64,000 nt of DNA. It comes from Tunturibacter empetritectus. Lineage in GTDB: Bacteria > Acidobacteriota > Terriglobia > Terriglobales > Acidobacteriaceae. The number at the start of each line of letters is the position of its first letter. Position 1 is the first letter of the stretch. The notes under the pieces were generated by a model. That model searched no databases. It worked only from the letters and a program-made list of their open reading frames with translations, and was not told the origin of the DNA. The stretch covers positions 4,216,001 through 4,280,000 of the forward strand of contig NZ_CP132932.1 of NCBI RefSeq assembly GCF_040358985.1, in the 5' to 3' direction. Below, piece by piece: positions 43,027 through 50,959 of the stretch. A program made the translations under genes and the position numbers.

Positions 43027-43182
43027 ATGTCAAACGATTCGAATAAGTGCGCTATGAAGGGTTGTCTCTGTACGCCGCCTGAAGGGCAGAAGTACTGTTC
43101 TGCTTATTGTGAAACTGCGAAGGGTGAGACGAAGCTGCAATGCGATTGCGGACACCCGGCCTGCGCTGGCCAAAAGCTTTAG
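43027..43182 (+). CDS. Bacterial metallothionein (SmtA/BmtA-like), 51 residues
   Basis: Cytoplasmic metal-binding protein. ATG at 43027 with AGGAGG seven bases upstream; stop TAG at 43180-43182. Eight Cys at 8, 13, 15, 24, 28, 39, 41 and 46 plus His43. The pattern KGCLCTPPEG, YCSAYCETAKG and CDCGHPACAG matches the zinc-finger-like fold of cyanobacterial SmtA and Pseudomonas PmtA (YCSxxC followed by CGHxxC), which bind Zn2+ or Cd2+. It lies 70 bp after recN and 144 bp before ispH. Family call strong from the Cys spacing; which metal is used is unknown. Confidence 0.88.
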   Translation: MSNDSNKCAMKGCLCTPPEGQKYCSAYCETAKGETKLQCDCGHPACAGQKL

Positions 43183-43326
43183 GGTTTTGGCGCGATTGGA
43201 CGATGCCGGGGAGCTTAAAAGGTTCCATTATTTGTGCGGCTTTTGTTGCTTTCTTGGCTTGTTATGTTGCACCTAGAATGGTTCAATTCTGTGCTAAGAC
43301 AGGGTTGAACGCGGTATACTAGGGAC

Positions 43327-44340
43327 GTGATTACAACCACCCTTGACCACGCTGCTGGAACCGAGAGCGGCAACAAAACGAAAACTAAGCGGGTTCTCCT
43401 CCTCAAGCCTCGCGGCTTCTGTGCCGGCGTAGTGCGTGCGATCGATATCGTGCAGATTGCGCTGGAGACCTTTGGCGCTCCGATCTATGTTCGCAAAGAG
43501 ATTGTTCATAACAGCTATGTTGTGACCGACCTGGCGAAGAAGGGCGCAATCTTTGTCAACGAACTTGACGAGGTTCCAGAGGGCGCTCGGGTGATTTACT
43601 CGGCTCATGGAGTTTCGCCGGCGGTTCGCGACCGGGCGAAGGAACGCGGGTTGAAGGTGGTGGATGCGACCTGCCCGCTGGTGACGAAGGTTCACGTGGA
43701 GGCGATCAAGTTTGCCAAGCAGGGGTACTCACTGGTGCTGATCGGGCATCGTGACCATGACGAGATTGAGGGCACGCAGGGTGAGGCTCCGGATGTGACC
43801 CAGGTGGTTTCGACGGTGCAGGAGGTTGCGGACCTGGTTGTGCCGGATCCGAATCGTGTGGCGTATCTGACGCAGACGACGCTGTCGCTCGATGAGGCCC
43901 GGGATATGATCCAGGCGCTCAAGAACAAGTATCCGAATATCGTTGGGCCGCACTCACAGGATATCTGCTACGCAACGGAGAACCGGCAGGTTGCGGTGAA
44001 GAACGTTGCTCATGGAGCGGATCTGGTGCTGGTTGTCGGATCGACAAACAGCTCCAACTCCAACCGTTTGGTCGAGGTTTCGAAGAATCTGGATACGAAT
44101 TCGTATCTGATCGATACGGCAGATGCTATTCGGCCGGAGTGGCTTGATGGTGTCGATACAGTTGCTGTGACAGCTGGCGCTTCGGCTCCTGAGGTTCTTG
44201 TCAAGGATGTCGTCGAATATCTGCAGACGATGGGCTATGGCTCCGTCGATGAGGTTGAAGTGATGCCGGAGAACGTGCGCTTTGGTTTGCCTCCGGAGAT
44301 CGTTCAGGCGATTGCATCTGCTCCACCAGTAAACCGGTAA
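43327..44340 (+). CDS. ispH: 4-hydroxy-3-methylbut-2-enyl diphosphate reductase
   Basis: [4Fe-4S] enzyme of the last MEP-pathway step, giving IPP and DMAPP. 337 residues. Cluster cysteines C32 (PRGFCAGVVRAID), C116 (DATCPLVTKVH) and C214 (SQDICYATENRQ) are present, as are GHRDHDEIEGT and TQTTLSLDE. The start is GTG at 43327; a TATACT box ends six bases before it, so the message may be leaderless. It is followed after 29 bp by squalene-hopene cyclase, placing precursor supply and hopanoid synthesis in one unit. Confidence 0.96.
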   Translation: MITTTLDHAAGTESGNKTKTKRVLLLKPRGFCAGVVRAIDIVQIALETFGAPIYVRKEIVHNSYVVTDLAKKGAIFVNELDEVPEGARVIYSAHGVSPAVRDRAKERGLKVVDATCPLVTKVHVEAIKFAKQGYSLVLIGHRDHDEIEGTQGEAPDVTQVVSTVQEVADLVVPDPNRVAYLTQTTLSLDEARDMIQALKNKYPNIVGPHSQDICYATENRQVAVKNVAHGADLVLVVGSTNSSNSNRLVEVSKNLDTNSYLIDTADAIRPEWLDGVDTVAVTAGASAPEVLVKDVVEYLQTMGYGSVDEVEVMPENVRFGLPPEIVQAIASAPPVNR

Positions 44341-44369
44341 CTAGTTTCGTAACAGAGAGTTTGCTTTTC

Positions 44370-46394
44370 ATGGGTATATCTGCAAGTAATCCGAAGGGCG
44401 TTGATCAGCCGGCCCAGCCGCGTTTTGGCCGGATGGATGTTGGACTGGATCGTATTACGCAGGGTGTTGCGCGGGCGAAGGACTGGCTCTTTGCGCAGCA
44501 ACATCCAGACGGGTACTGGTGCGGCGAGCTCGAAGCAGACAGCATGCTGGAGTCTGACTATATCTTCATGCATACGCTGCTGGGCACAGGCGAACCGGGC
44601 CGGATGGAACGCGCGATCAATGAGATTCTTCGGCACCAGAATGACGATGGAGGCTGGGGTTTGTTTCCGGGTGGACCGTCCAATATCAGCTACGGGGTCA
44701 AGGCTTATCTTGCTCTGAAGCTGATGGGATGGTCGAAGGATCATCCAGTGCTGGTGAAGGCTCGTGAGTGGGTGCTTGCACATGGTGGAGTCGTCGAGTG
44801 CAACACTTTTACGAAGATCTATCTGTGCGCGCTGGGGCAGTACGATTACGACGCTGTGCCGGCTATTCCGCCGGAGATTGTTCTCTTTCCAAACTGGTGC
44901 TACTTCAATATCTATGAGATCTCTTCGTGGTCGCGCGGCATTCTTGTTCCGCTGTCGATCATCTATGCGAAGAAACCGTTCAAAAAGCTCGCGCCGGAGC
45001 AGGGGATCGAGGAGCTTTTTGTTGGCGGGCGCGAGAATGCCAATCTGCATCTTCGCTGGGATAAGAAAAAGCCGTTTGGCTGGCGCAACTTCTTTCTTGC
45101 CGTAGATCGGGTGATGCATTTGGCCGAGCGGGTTCACATTCGGCCATTGCGTAAGGTGGCACTGAAGCGGGCCGAGGCCTGGATGCTGGAGCGGTTTGAG
45201 AAGTCTGATGGACTGGGCGCGATATATCCTGCCATGTTGAATTCGATCGTGGCTCTGCGGTGCCTGGGGCGCTCAGTAGATGATCCTCAGTTGATTCGTG
45301 CGCTCGATGAGTTTGAGAAGCTTGGTATCGATTGTCCTGATGGCACGGACGACTATTCGACGCCTACATTTCGCATGCAGCCCTGTTTTCCGCCGGTGTG
45401 GGACACAGCTCAGGCTATGTATGCACTTGGTGAAGCGGGCGTTCGCAGAGACGATTCGCGCATGTTAAAGGCTGCGGATTGGATCCTGTCGAAGGAAGTG
45501 CGTCAAAAAGGCGACTGGGCGGAGAAGGTCAAGAATGTTGAACCGGGCGGTTGGTACTTCGAGTTTAACAACGAGTTTTATCCGGATGTGGATGATACGG
45601 GACAGGTTCTTCTTGCGCTCAATTGCGTGGATAATCCGCGGGAACGATATCAGTATGATGCTTGCCAGCGCGCCCTGAACTGGATTTGGGCGATGCAGTG
45701 TAAGAACGGTGGCTGGGCGAGTTTTGATCGCGACAACACCAAGATGATCTTTCAGTATATCCCGTTTGCGGACCATAACGCGATGCTTGATCCGCCGACA
45801 GTCGACATTACCGGTCGCATGTTGGAGATGCTCGCGCTGTATGGAGTTACAAGAAGCGATCCTCGTGTGGAGAAGGCGATTCAATTCATCCTGAAGGAGC
45901 AGGAGTCCGACGGGAGTTGGTTCGGGCGCTGGGGCGTCAACTATCTCTACGGAACGTTCCTGGTGCTGCGTGGCCTGGAGGCGATGGGGTTCTGGAATCA
46001 CGAACCAGCGGTACAACAGGCGGCTGAGTGGATTCGCATGGTGCAGAATGCGGACGGCGGCTGGGGCGAGACGTGCGGTACCTACGACGATCCGAATCAG
46101 CGTGGCATTGGACCGAGTACGCCCTCGCAGACGGCGTGGGCTGTGCTTGGACTACTGGCTGCGGGGGATACGCGTTCTGATTCGGTGGCGAAGGGTATTC
46201 GCTGGCTGGTAGATCGCCAGCATGAAGATGGAAGCTGGGATGAGCTTGTTCCGGGGCGCAACGGCGAGAGCTACTACACGGGTACGGGGTTCCCGCGTGT
46301 GTTTTATCTGGGATACCACCTTTACAAACAGTACTTCCCGCTGCTGGCATTGACGACCTACGAACGTGCCATGAGGAGCGGTACGGCTCACTAA
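44370..46394 (+). CDS. shc: Squalene-hopene cyclase
   Basis: Membrane-associated triterpene cyclase that turns squalene into hopene/hopanol. 674 residues from ATG at 44370. The protonating DxDD motif is YPDVDDTGQVLLAL (about 406-409). QW repeats are visible: QQHPDGYWCGELEADSMLES, QNDDGGWGLFPGG, CKNGGWASFD, EQESDGSWFGRWG and QNADGGWGETCGT; the C-terminus FYLGYHLYKQYFPLLAL is typical. Ser/Thr and Asp/Glu around the active site look normal. Second gene of the hopanoid unit; hpnH follows 48 bp later. Confidence 0.97.
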   Translation: MGISASNPKGVDQPAQPRFGRMDVGLDRITQGVARAKDWLFAQQHPDGYWCGELEADSMLESDYIFMHTLLGTGEPGRMERAINEILRHQNDDGGWGLFPGGPSNISYGVKAYLALKLMGWSKDHPVLVKAREWVLAHGGVVECNTFTKIYLCALGQYDYDAVPAIPPEIVLFPNWCYFNIYEISSWSRGILVPLSIIYAKKPFKKLAPEQGIEELFVGGRENANLHLRWDKKKPFGWRNFFLAVDRVMHLAERVHIRPLRKVALKRAEAWMLERFEKSDGLGAIYPAMLNSIVALRCLGRSVDDPQLIRALDEFEKLGIDCPDGTDDYSTPTFRMQPCFPPVWDTAQAMYALGEAGVRRDDSRMLKAADWILSKEVRQKGDWAEKVKNVEPGGWYFEFNNEFYPDVDDTGQVLLALNCVDNPRERYQYDACQRALNWIWAMQCKNGGWASFDRDNTKMIFQYIPFADHNAMLDPPTVDITGRMLEMLALYGVTRSDPRVEKAIQFILKEQESDGSWFGRWGVNYLYGTFLVLRGLEAMGFWNHEPAVQQAAEWIRMVQNADGGWGETCGTYDDPNQRGIGPSTPSQTAWAVLGLLAAGDTRSDSVAKGIRWLVDRQHEDGSWDELVPGRNGESYYTGTGFPRVFYLGYHLYKQYFPLLALTTYERAMRSGTAH

Positions 46395-46442
46395 CTCAGT
46401 AAGCCGCGCGTCAAGAATTTATCTGGAGTTGGAGGAGACACG

Positions 46443-47582
46443 ATGGCAGTGCCAGTCTCGCAAGCCTGGACGGTTGCAACTTATGTTTTGAAGCAGAAGC
46501 TGATGGGCCGGAAGAAGTATCCGCTCGTGCTGATGCTGGAGCCGTTGTTTCGCTGCAACCTGGCGTGCGCCGGCTGCGGGAAGATTCAGTATCCCGCGCA
46601 CATCCTGAAGTCAGAGCTTTCGCCAGAGGATTGTTTCAAGGCTGTGGAAGAGTGCGGAACGCCGATGGTTTCGATTCCCGGTGGGGAACCATTGCTGCAC
46701 CCTCAGATGCCCGAGATCGTTGCCGGATTGGTAGCGCGCAAGAAGTACGTTTATATGTGCACCAATGCTCTGCTTTTGAAAGAGAAGCTGCACTTGTTCA
46801 AGCCAAGCAAGTATCTTTCTTTTTCAGTCCATGTGGATGGCCAGCGCGAACATCATGACTTCTCCGTCTGCCGCGAAGGTGGATACGATATTGCGATGGA
46901 GGGCGTAAGGGCTGCAGTTGCGGCTGGTTTTCGCGTTACGACCAACACCACTTTATTCGACGGGGCTGATCCGAATAGTGTTCGTGCCCACTTCGACGAG
47001 ATGATGGCAGCCGGCGTCGAAAGCATGATGGTATCGCCTGGCTACACCTACGATAAGGCGCCGGATCAGAATCATTTTCTCGGCAAGGCGAAGTCTCGCA
47101 GAATGTTTCGCGCCATACTCTCCAATCGCAAAAAAGAGTGGGAGTTCAATACTCACCCCCTCTTTTCCGAATTTTTGATGGGGAAGCAGAACTTTGAATG
47201 TACGCCGTGGGGAATGCCAACCTTCAGCATCTTTGGCTGGCAAAAGCCATGCTACCTGCTGCAGGATGGCTATGCGGATACCTTTCAAGAGCTGCTGGAC
47301 TCCACAAAGTGGGAGAACTACGGCGCGAAGAGCGGTAATCCCCAATGCGCGAACTGCATGGTGCACTCCGGACACGAAGCTTCTGCGGTGGACTATAACT
47401 TTGGCTCTCTGAAGGGCTTTCTGACCACGGCCAAGAGGTATATGTTTTCGTCTCTCTATCCTGATGAGGGTGCACAGAAGCTGCTCAACGAGTGGCGGCC
47501 GGAGCATGCCAGTCCGCTAATTCAGATTCAAGCTCCAGTCGGGACAACGAAGACAGAACTGCAATCGATCTCAGGAGACTAG
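46443..47582 (+). CDS. hpnH: Adenosyl-hopene transferase HpnH (radical SAM)
   Basis: Radical-SAM enzyme that adds the 5'-deoxyadenosyl group to diploptene, giving adenosylhopane, the first step of C35 hopanoid side-chain synthesis. 379 residues. The cluster motif CNLACAGC (C38, C42, C45) lies in LFRCNLACAGCGKIQYP; the SPASM-less C-terminus and TPWGMPTFSIFGWQKPCYLL are characteristic of HpnH. ATG with GGAGGA about six bases upstream. Followed after 5 bp by the unknown 148-residue gene. Confidence 0.95.
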   Translation: MAVPVSQAWTVATYVLKQKLMGRKKYPLVLMLEPLFRCNLACAGCGKIQYPAHILKSELSPEDCFKAVEECGTPMVSIPGGEPLLHPQMPEIVAGLVARKKYVYMCTNALLLKEKLHLFKPSKYLSFSVHVDGQREHHDFSVCREGGYDIAMEGVRAAVAAGFRVTTNTTLFDGADPNSVRAHFDEMMAAGVESMMVSPGYTYDKAPDQNHFLGKAKSRRMFRAILSNRKKEWEFNTHPLFSEFLMGKQNFECTPWGMPTFSIFGWQKPCYLLQDGYADTFQELLDSTKWENYGAKSGNPQCANCMVHSGHEASAVDYNFGSLKGFLTTAKRYMFSSLYPDEGAQKLLNEWRPEHASPLIQIQAPVGTTKTELQSISGD

Positions 47583-47587
47583 GTGTC

Positions 47588-48034
47588 ATGGCAACAGAAC
47601 AACAGGAACATCTGAAGATCGAACAGTTGCGGCATCAGAGTGCGGACGAACTCGAGCACATTGCGGGTCGCGACCGCGAACAACTTGAAGGCTGGATTCC
47701 GACGCTTGCGACCGATCAAGAGATCACCGAGGCGTTGGAGAAGGCATTTGACTATCGCGGCGATATTACAGTTACTCGTAAAGATGGGTCTCAAGTGATT
47801 GGCTATCTTTTCGATCGACGGACAGGTGCCTCCCTCGCTGATTCGTTTGTACGAATTCTTCCAGTGAATGAGAAGACGAAGGTAAGTATCACTTACGCGG
47901 ACATTGCGGCGATTGCGTTCAGTGGCCGCGATACGGCGGCGGGCAAGACCTTCGAAGCGTGGGTGAAGAAGTACTGGGAGAAGAAGGCAGCCGGCGAACA
48001 GAACATCCAGATCGAGCCGGAGAAGCTGGACTAA
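47588..48034 (+). CDS. Unknown protein embedded in the hopanoid operon
   Basis: 148 residues. ATG at 47588, only 5 bp after the hpnH stop, with GGAGACTAGG across the junction as ribosome binding site. No signal peptide, helix or Cys cluster. The N-terminal third is charged and helical (LKIEQLRHQSADELEHIAGR), the middle a beta-rich unit (RGDITVTRKDGSQVIGYLFD, DSFVRILPVNEKTKVSITYA), then DIAAIAFSGRDTAAGKTFEA and a Lys-rich helix. The middle resembles small RNA/ligand-binding barrels only in general shape. I do not recognise a family. Its place between hpnH and hpnA points to hopanoid synthesis, traffic or control. Confidence 0.8.
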   Translation: MATEQQEHLKIEQLRHQSADELEHIAGRDREQLEGWIPTLATDQEITEALEKAFDYRGDITVTRKDGSQVIGYLFDRRTGASLADSFVRILPVNEKTKVSITYADIAAIAFSGRDTAAGKTFEAWVKKYWEKKAAGEQNIQIEPEKLD

Positions 48035-48115
48035 GACCGCAGTCGGGCGTAGAGTTTGCCGGGTAGCAGGTTGATGTTCCAGGGTTACCTGCCAGTTTGG
48101 CTGGAAAGAGCGAGA

Positions 48116-49126
48116 GTGCGCGTATTTATTACGGGAGCGACGGGCTTCGTTGGAAGCCATGTGGCCAGAAGTTATGCGGCAGAGGGCGCCAGCCTTCGGC
48201 TGCTGACTCGGCAGACGAGCCGGTTGGACTCTCTTGCTGACCTTGATGCCGAGATGGTGACCGGAGACCTTCGCGAGCCTGAGAAGCTCCGCTCGGCTTT
48301 GGTGGGTTGCGATGCTCTGGTTCATGTTGCCGCGGATTATCGTCTGTGGGTGCGTGACCCGGACCAGATGTACGCAGCCAATGTGACTGGCACGCGGGAG
48401 CTGCTGAGGCTCGCTTGCCAGGCTGGGGTCGAGCGTGTGGTTTATACGTCAAGCGTGGCGACGATGGGCTTCAAGAAAGATGGGACGATCGTGGATGAAG
48501 AGTCGCCGGTCTCGTTGCAGGAGATGATCGGCCACTACAAGCGGTCCAAGTTTCTTGGCGAACTTGAGGCTATCAAAGCGGCGAAGGCCGGTCAGCATGT
48601 GATGATCCTGAATCCTACAACGCCGATTGGCCCTGGCGATTCGAAGCCAACGCCGACGGGGAGGATCATTGTCGACTTCCTGAATAGAAATTTTCCTGCA
48701 TATGTGGATACCGGGCTGAACCTGGTGGATGTGGTCGAGGTGGCGCGGATGCATGTCGTCGCGCTCGAGCGTGGAACTCCTGGGGAGCGATACATCCTTG
48801 GTGGAGAGAACCTTACGCTGAAGCAGATTCTGGATCGTATGTCGGCGATTACGGGGCTTCCTTCTCCGACGATGAAGGTGCCGCATGCGGTGGCGATGGC
48901 CTTTGCCTTCTTTGATGAAAACGTTACTGGCAAGTTGAGGGGCAAGGAGCCTCGTGCGACCGTCGAGGCTGTTCGAATGGGAAAGAAGATGATGTTTGCC
49001 TCTTCGGCGAAGGCAGAGCGGGATCTGGGATTTCAGGTGCTGCCTGTTTATAGTGCGTTGCGAGCGGCGATTGAGTGGTTCGTCGCCCATGGATATGCGC
49101 CGCCACTGGATGGACAGGCGGCATGA
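48116..49126 (+). CDS. hpnA: Hopanoid-associated sugar epimerase HpnA
   Basis: Extended SDR / NAD-dependent epimerase. 336 residues from GTG at 48116, preferred because the Rossmann strand starts at once (VRVFITGATGFVGSHVAR) and GGAAAGAG lies just upstream; ATG at 48074 would add 14 residues. NAD motif TGATGFVG (6-13), YTSSVATMG and the Tyr-x3-Lys pair in GHYKRSKFLGE (about 141-145) are intact. HpnA is conserved in hopanoid loci; its exact reaction is not established. The stop overlaps the hpnG start (ATGA). Confidence 0.9.
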   Translation: MRVFITGATGFVGSHVARSYAAEGASLRLLTRQTSRLDSLADLDAEMVTGDLREPEKLRSALVGCDALVHVAADYRLWVRDPDQMYAANVTGTRELLRLACQAGVERVVYTSSVATMGFKKDGTIVDEESPVSLQEMIGHYKRSKFLGELEAIKAAKAGQHVMILNPTTPIGPGDSKPTPTGRIIVDFLNRNFPAYVDTGLNLVDVVEVARMHVVALERGTPGERYILGGENLTLKQILDRMSAITGLPSPTMKVPHAVAMAFAFFDENVTGKLRGKEPRATVEAVRMGKKMMFASSAKAERDLGFQVLPVYSALRAAIEWFVAHGYAPPLDGQAA

Positions 49127-49872
49127 AGGGAAACATCGCGATTATTGCTGCGCTTGAAGGGGAACTGAAGCCGCTGGTTCGCGGTCGAGGTGCAGGGAGT
49201 TGGAAGCGGAGAGATTCGGGTAAAGGATGTTCGGTGTGGGAGTACCGCCATGCGAATGGGTGCTGGATTGCCGCGTGCGCGGGCATGGGGGAAGTGAGGG
49301 CTGCTGTGGCCTTTGCTGAAGCGGAGAAGGTTGCTGCGGTTGACGCTGTTTGCTCGGTGGGATGGGCGGGTGCTCTGAATGGAGCTACTGCGGCGGAATC
49401 CGTTTCAGGCGTCTCTTTAGTTATCGATACAAAGACCGGAGAACGGTTTCGGCCGACGGATTTTCAGCCATCTTGGCCAGTGTTGGCAACTACGACGCAA
49501 GTAGCTGATGAGCGCGAGAAGAAGCGGTTAGCTGCAAGCTACGGAGCGGGGCTTGTGGATATGGAAGCAGCGACGATTGCCCGGACTGCTTTGAGAAAAG
49601 GCATTCCGTTCTATTGCTTTAAGGCCGTATCGGATGATGCCAATGCGCGGTTGCCAGACTTGAATCCGTTTGTCGCAGAGAATGGGCGGTTAAAGATGCC
49701 TGCGTTTTTGGCGCATGTTGCGATGCGGCCTGGATCGTGGTCGGCTTTGATGAAGTTGGGAAGACATAGTTCTGCCGCGGCTAAGAATTTGGCAGAGGCG
49801 CTCTATGAATGGTTGGATGAGAGTGGTTCGGTGCGCAGATCGAGCGGCGACTACACTGAGAAGCAGAGATAA
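49123..49872 (+). CDS. hpnG: Adenosylhopane nucleosidase HpnG
   Basis: Nucleoside-phosphorylase-fold enzyme that releases adenine from adenosylhopane to give (phospho)ribosylhopane. 249 residues. The start ATG overlaps the hpnA stop by four bases. Family features: IAIIAALEGELKPLVRG, AACAGMGEVRAAVAFAEAE, VCSVGWAGALNG, GLVDMEAATIART (base-binding Glu/Met) and CFKAVSDDAN with the catalytic Asp. Immediately followed, after 10 bp, by the zinc dehydrogenase. Confidence 0.9.
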   Translation: MKGNIAIIAALEGELKPLVRGRGAGSWKRRDSGKGCSVWEYRHANGCWIAACAGMGEVRAAVAFAEAEKVAAVDAVCSVGWAGALNGATAAESVSGVSLVIDTKTGERFRPTDFQPSWPVLATTTQVADEREKKRLAASYGAGLVDMEAATIARTALRKGIPFYCFKAVSDDANARLPDLNPFVAENGRLKMPAFLAHVAMRPGSWSALMKLGRHSSAAAKNLAEALYEWLDESGSVRRSSGDYTEKQR

Positions 49873-49882
49873 GGATCGGTTG

Positions 49883-50959
49883 ATGTCACACATTATTCCT
49901 GAGACGATGCGTGCTGCGGTCTATCGCGGTGTAGATGATGTTCGGATTGAGACGATCGCGGTACCTGAGATTGGTGACGGGGAGGTGTTAGTCAAGATCC
50001 ATACCTGCGGAATCTGTGGGACGGATTTGAAGAAGATTCATAGCGGTTCGCATGATGCGCCGCGTGTCTTTGGGCACGAGATGGCGGGGACGATTGTGCG
50101 AGTGGGCGCCGGGGTTGAGAGGTTCGCTGTCGACGATCGGGTGATGGCTTACCATCACATTCCTTGTGGCGAGTGCTATTACTGTCGCAAACAGACGTTT
50201 GCGCAGTGTGAGGTTTATAAGAGGGTTGGATGTACGGCGGGTTTTGCGCCCTCTGGCGGCGGCTTTGCCGAGTACATTCGCGTGATGGACTGGATTGTGC
50301 GGCGTGGGTTGGTGAAGATTCCCGACAATATTCCGTTTGAGCAGGCGGCGTTTCTGGAGCCGGTGAACACCTGCTATAAGGCGATTCAGTTGCTCGATTT
50401 GAAGGCGGATGAGACAGTGCTGGTGATTGGCCAAGGACCGATTGGGATTTTGCTGGCTGCGCTAGCACGGCGGACGGGAGCTAATGTTCTGACCAGTGAT
50501 CTGTATAAAGAGCGGCACGCCGTGGCAGCGAAGTTCGGGCTTGATCATCCTGTTGATGCTCGTGAAAATGTGGTTGCAGCGGCGAAGAAGGCTACCGAAG
50601 GACGCGGTGCAGATATCGCTCTGCTGGCGGTTGGCAGCGATGCGTTGATCAAGGTTGCCATGGAGGCGATTCGGCCGGGCGGACGAGTGGTGCTGTTTGC
50701 TTCGACGCAGCATGGGGAGGCACCGTTCGATCCTGCGGCTGTGTGTATGGACGAGAAGACGTTGATGGGGTCTTACAGTGCGTCGGTCGCGATACAGGAT
50801 GAGGTGACGCGGATGGTGTTCGACGGCTACCGTAGCGGGTTCGATTTGACCAACCTGATCTCGCACCGGTTTTCGCTGGAGGATGCGGTGGCGGCGATCG
50901 ATCTGGCGTCGCATCCCCAGGCTGACTCGATGAAGATTGTGATTCAGCCTGGAGGCTAG
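49883..50959 (+). CDS. Zinc-dependent medium-chain alcohol dehydrogenase at the end of the hopanoid operon
   Basis: 358 residues from ATG at 49883 (AAGGA eight bases upstream). Catalytic zinc ligands C45 (GICGTD), H65 and E66 (FGHEMAG) and structural zinc C95, C98, C101 and C109 (CGECYYCRKQTFAQC) are complete. Nucleotide motif GQGPIG with Asp at the end of the next strand (TSDLYKER) favours NAD(H). It resembles sorbitol/threonine dehydrogenases. It is 10 bp after hpnG on the same strand. After HpnG the pathway needs reduction of the ribosyl aldehyde to bacteriohopanetetrol; a polyol-type dehydrogenase here fits that step, but this is inference. Its stop codon overlaps the stop of the convergent regulator gene. 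Confidence 0.9.
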   Translation: MSHIIPETMRAAVYRGVDDVRIETIAVPEIGDGEVLVKIHTCGICGTDLKKIHSGSHDAPRVFGHEMAGTIVRVGAGVERFAVDDRVMAYHHIPCGECYYCRKQTFAQCEVYKRVGCTAGFAPSGGGFAEYIRVMDWIVRRGLVKIPDNIPFEQAAFLEPVNTCYKAIQLLDLKADETVLVIGQGPIGILLAALARRTGANVLTSDLYKERHAVAAKFGLDHPVDARENVVAAAKKATEGRGADIALLAVGSDALIKVAMEAIRPGGRVVLFASTQHGEAPFDPAAVCMDEKTLMGSYSASVAIQDEVTRMVFDGYRSGFDLTNLISHRFSLEDAVAAIDLASHPQADSMKIVIQPGG

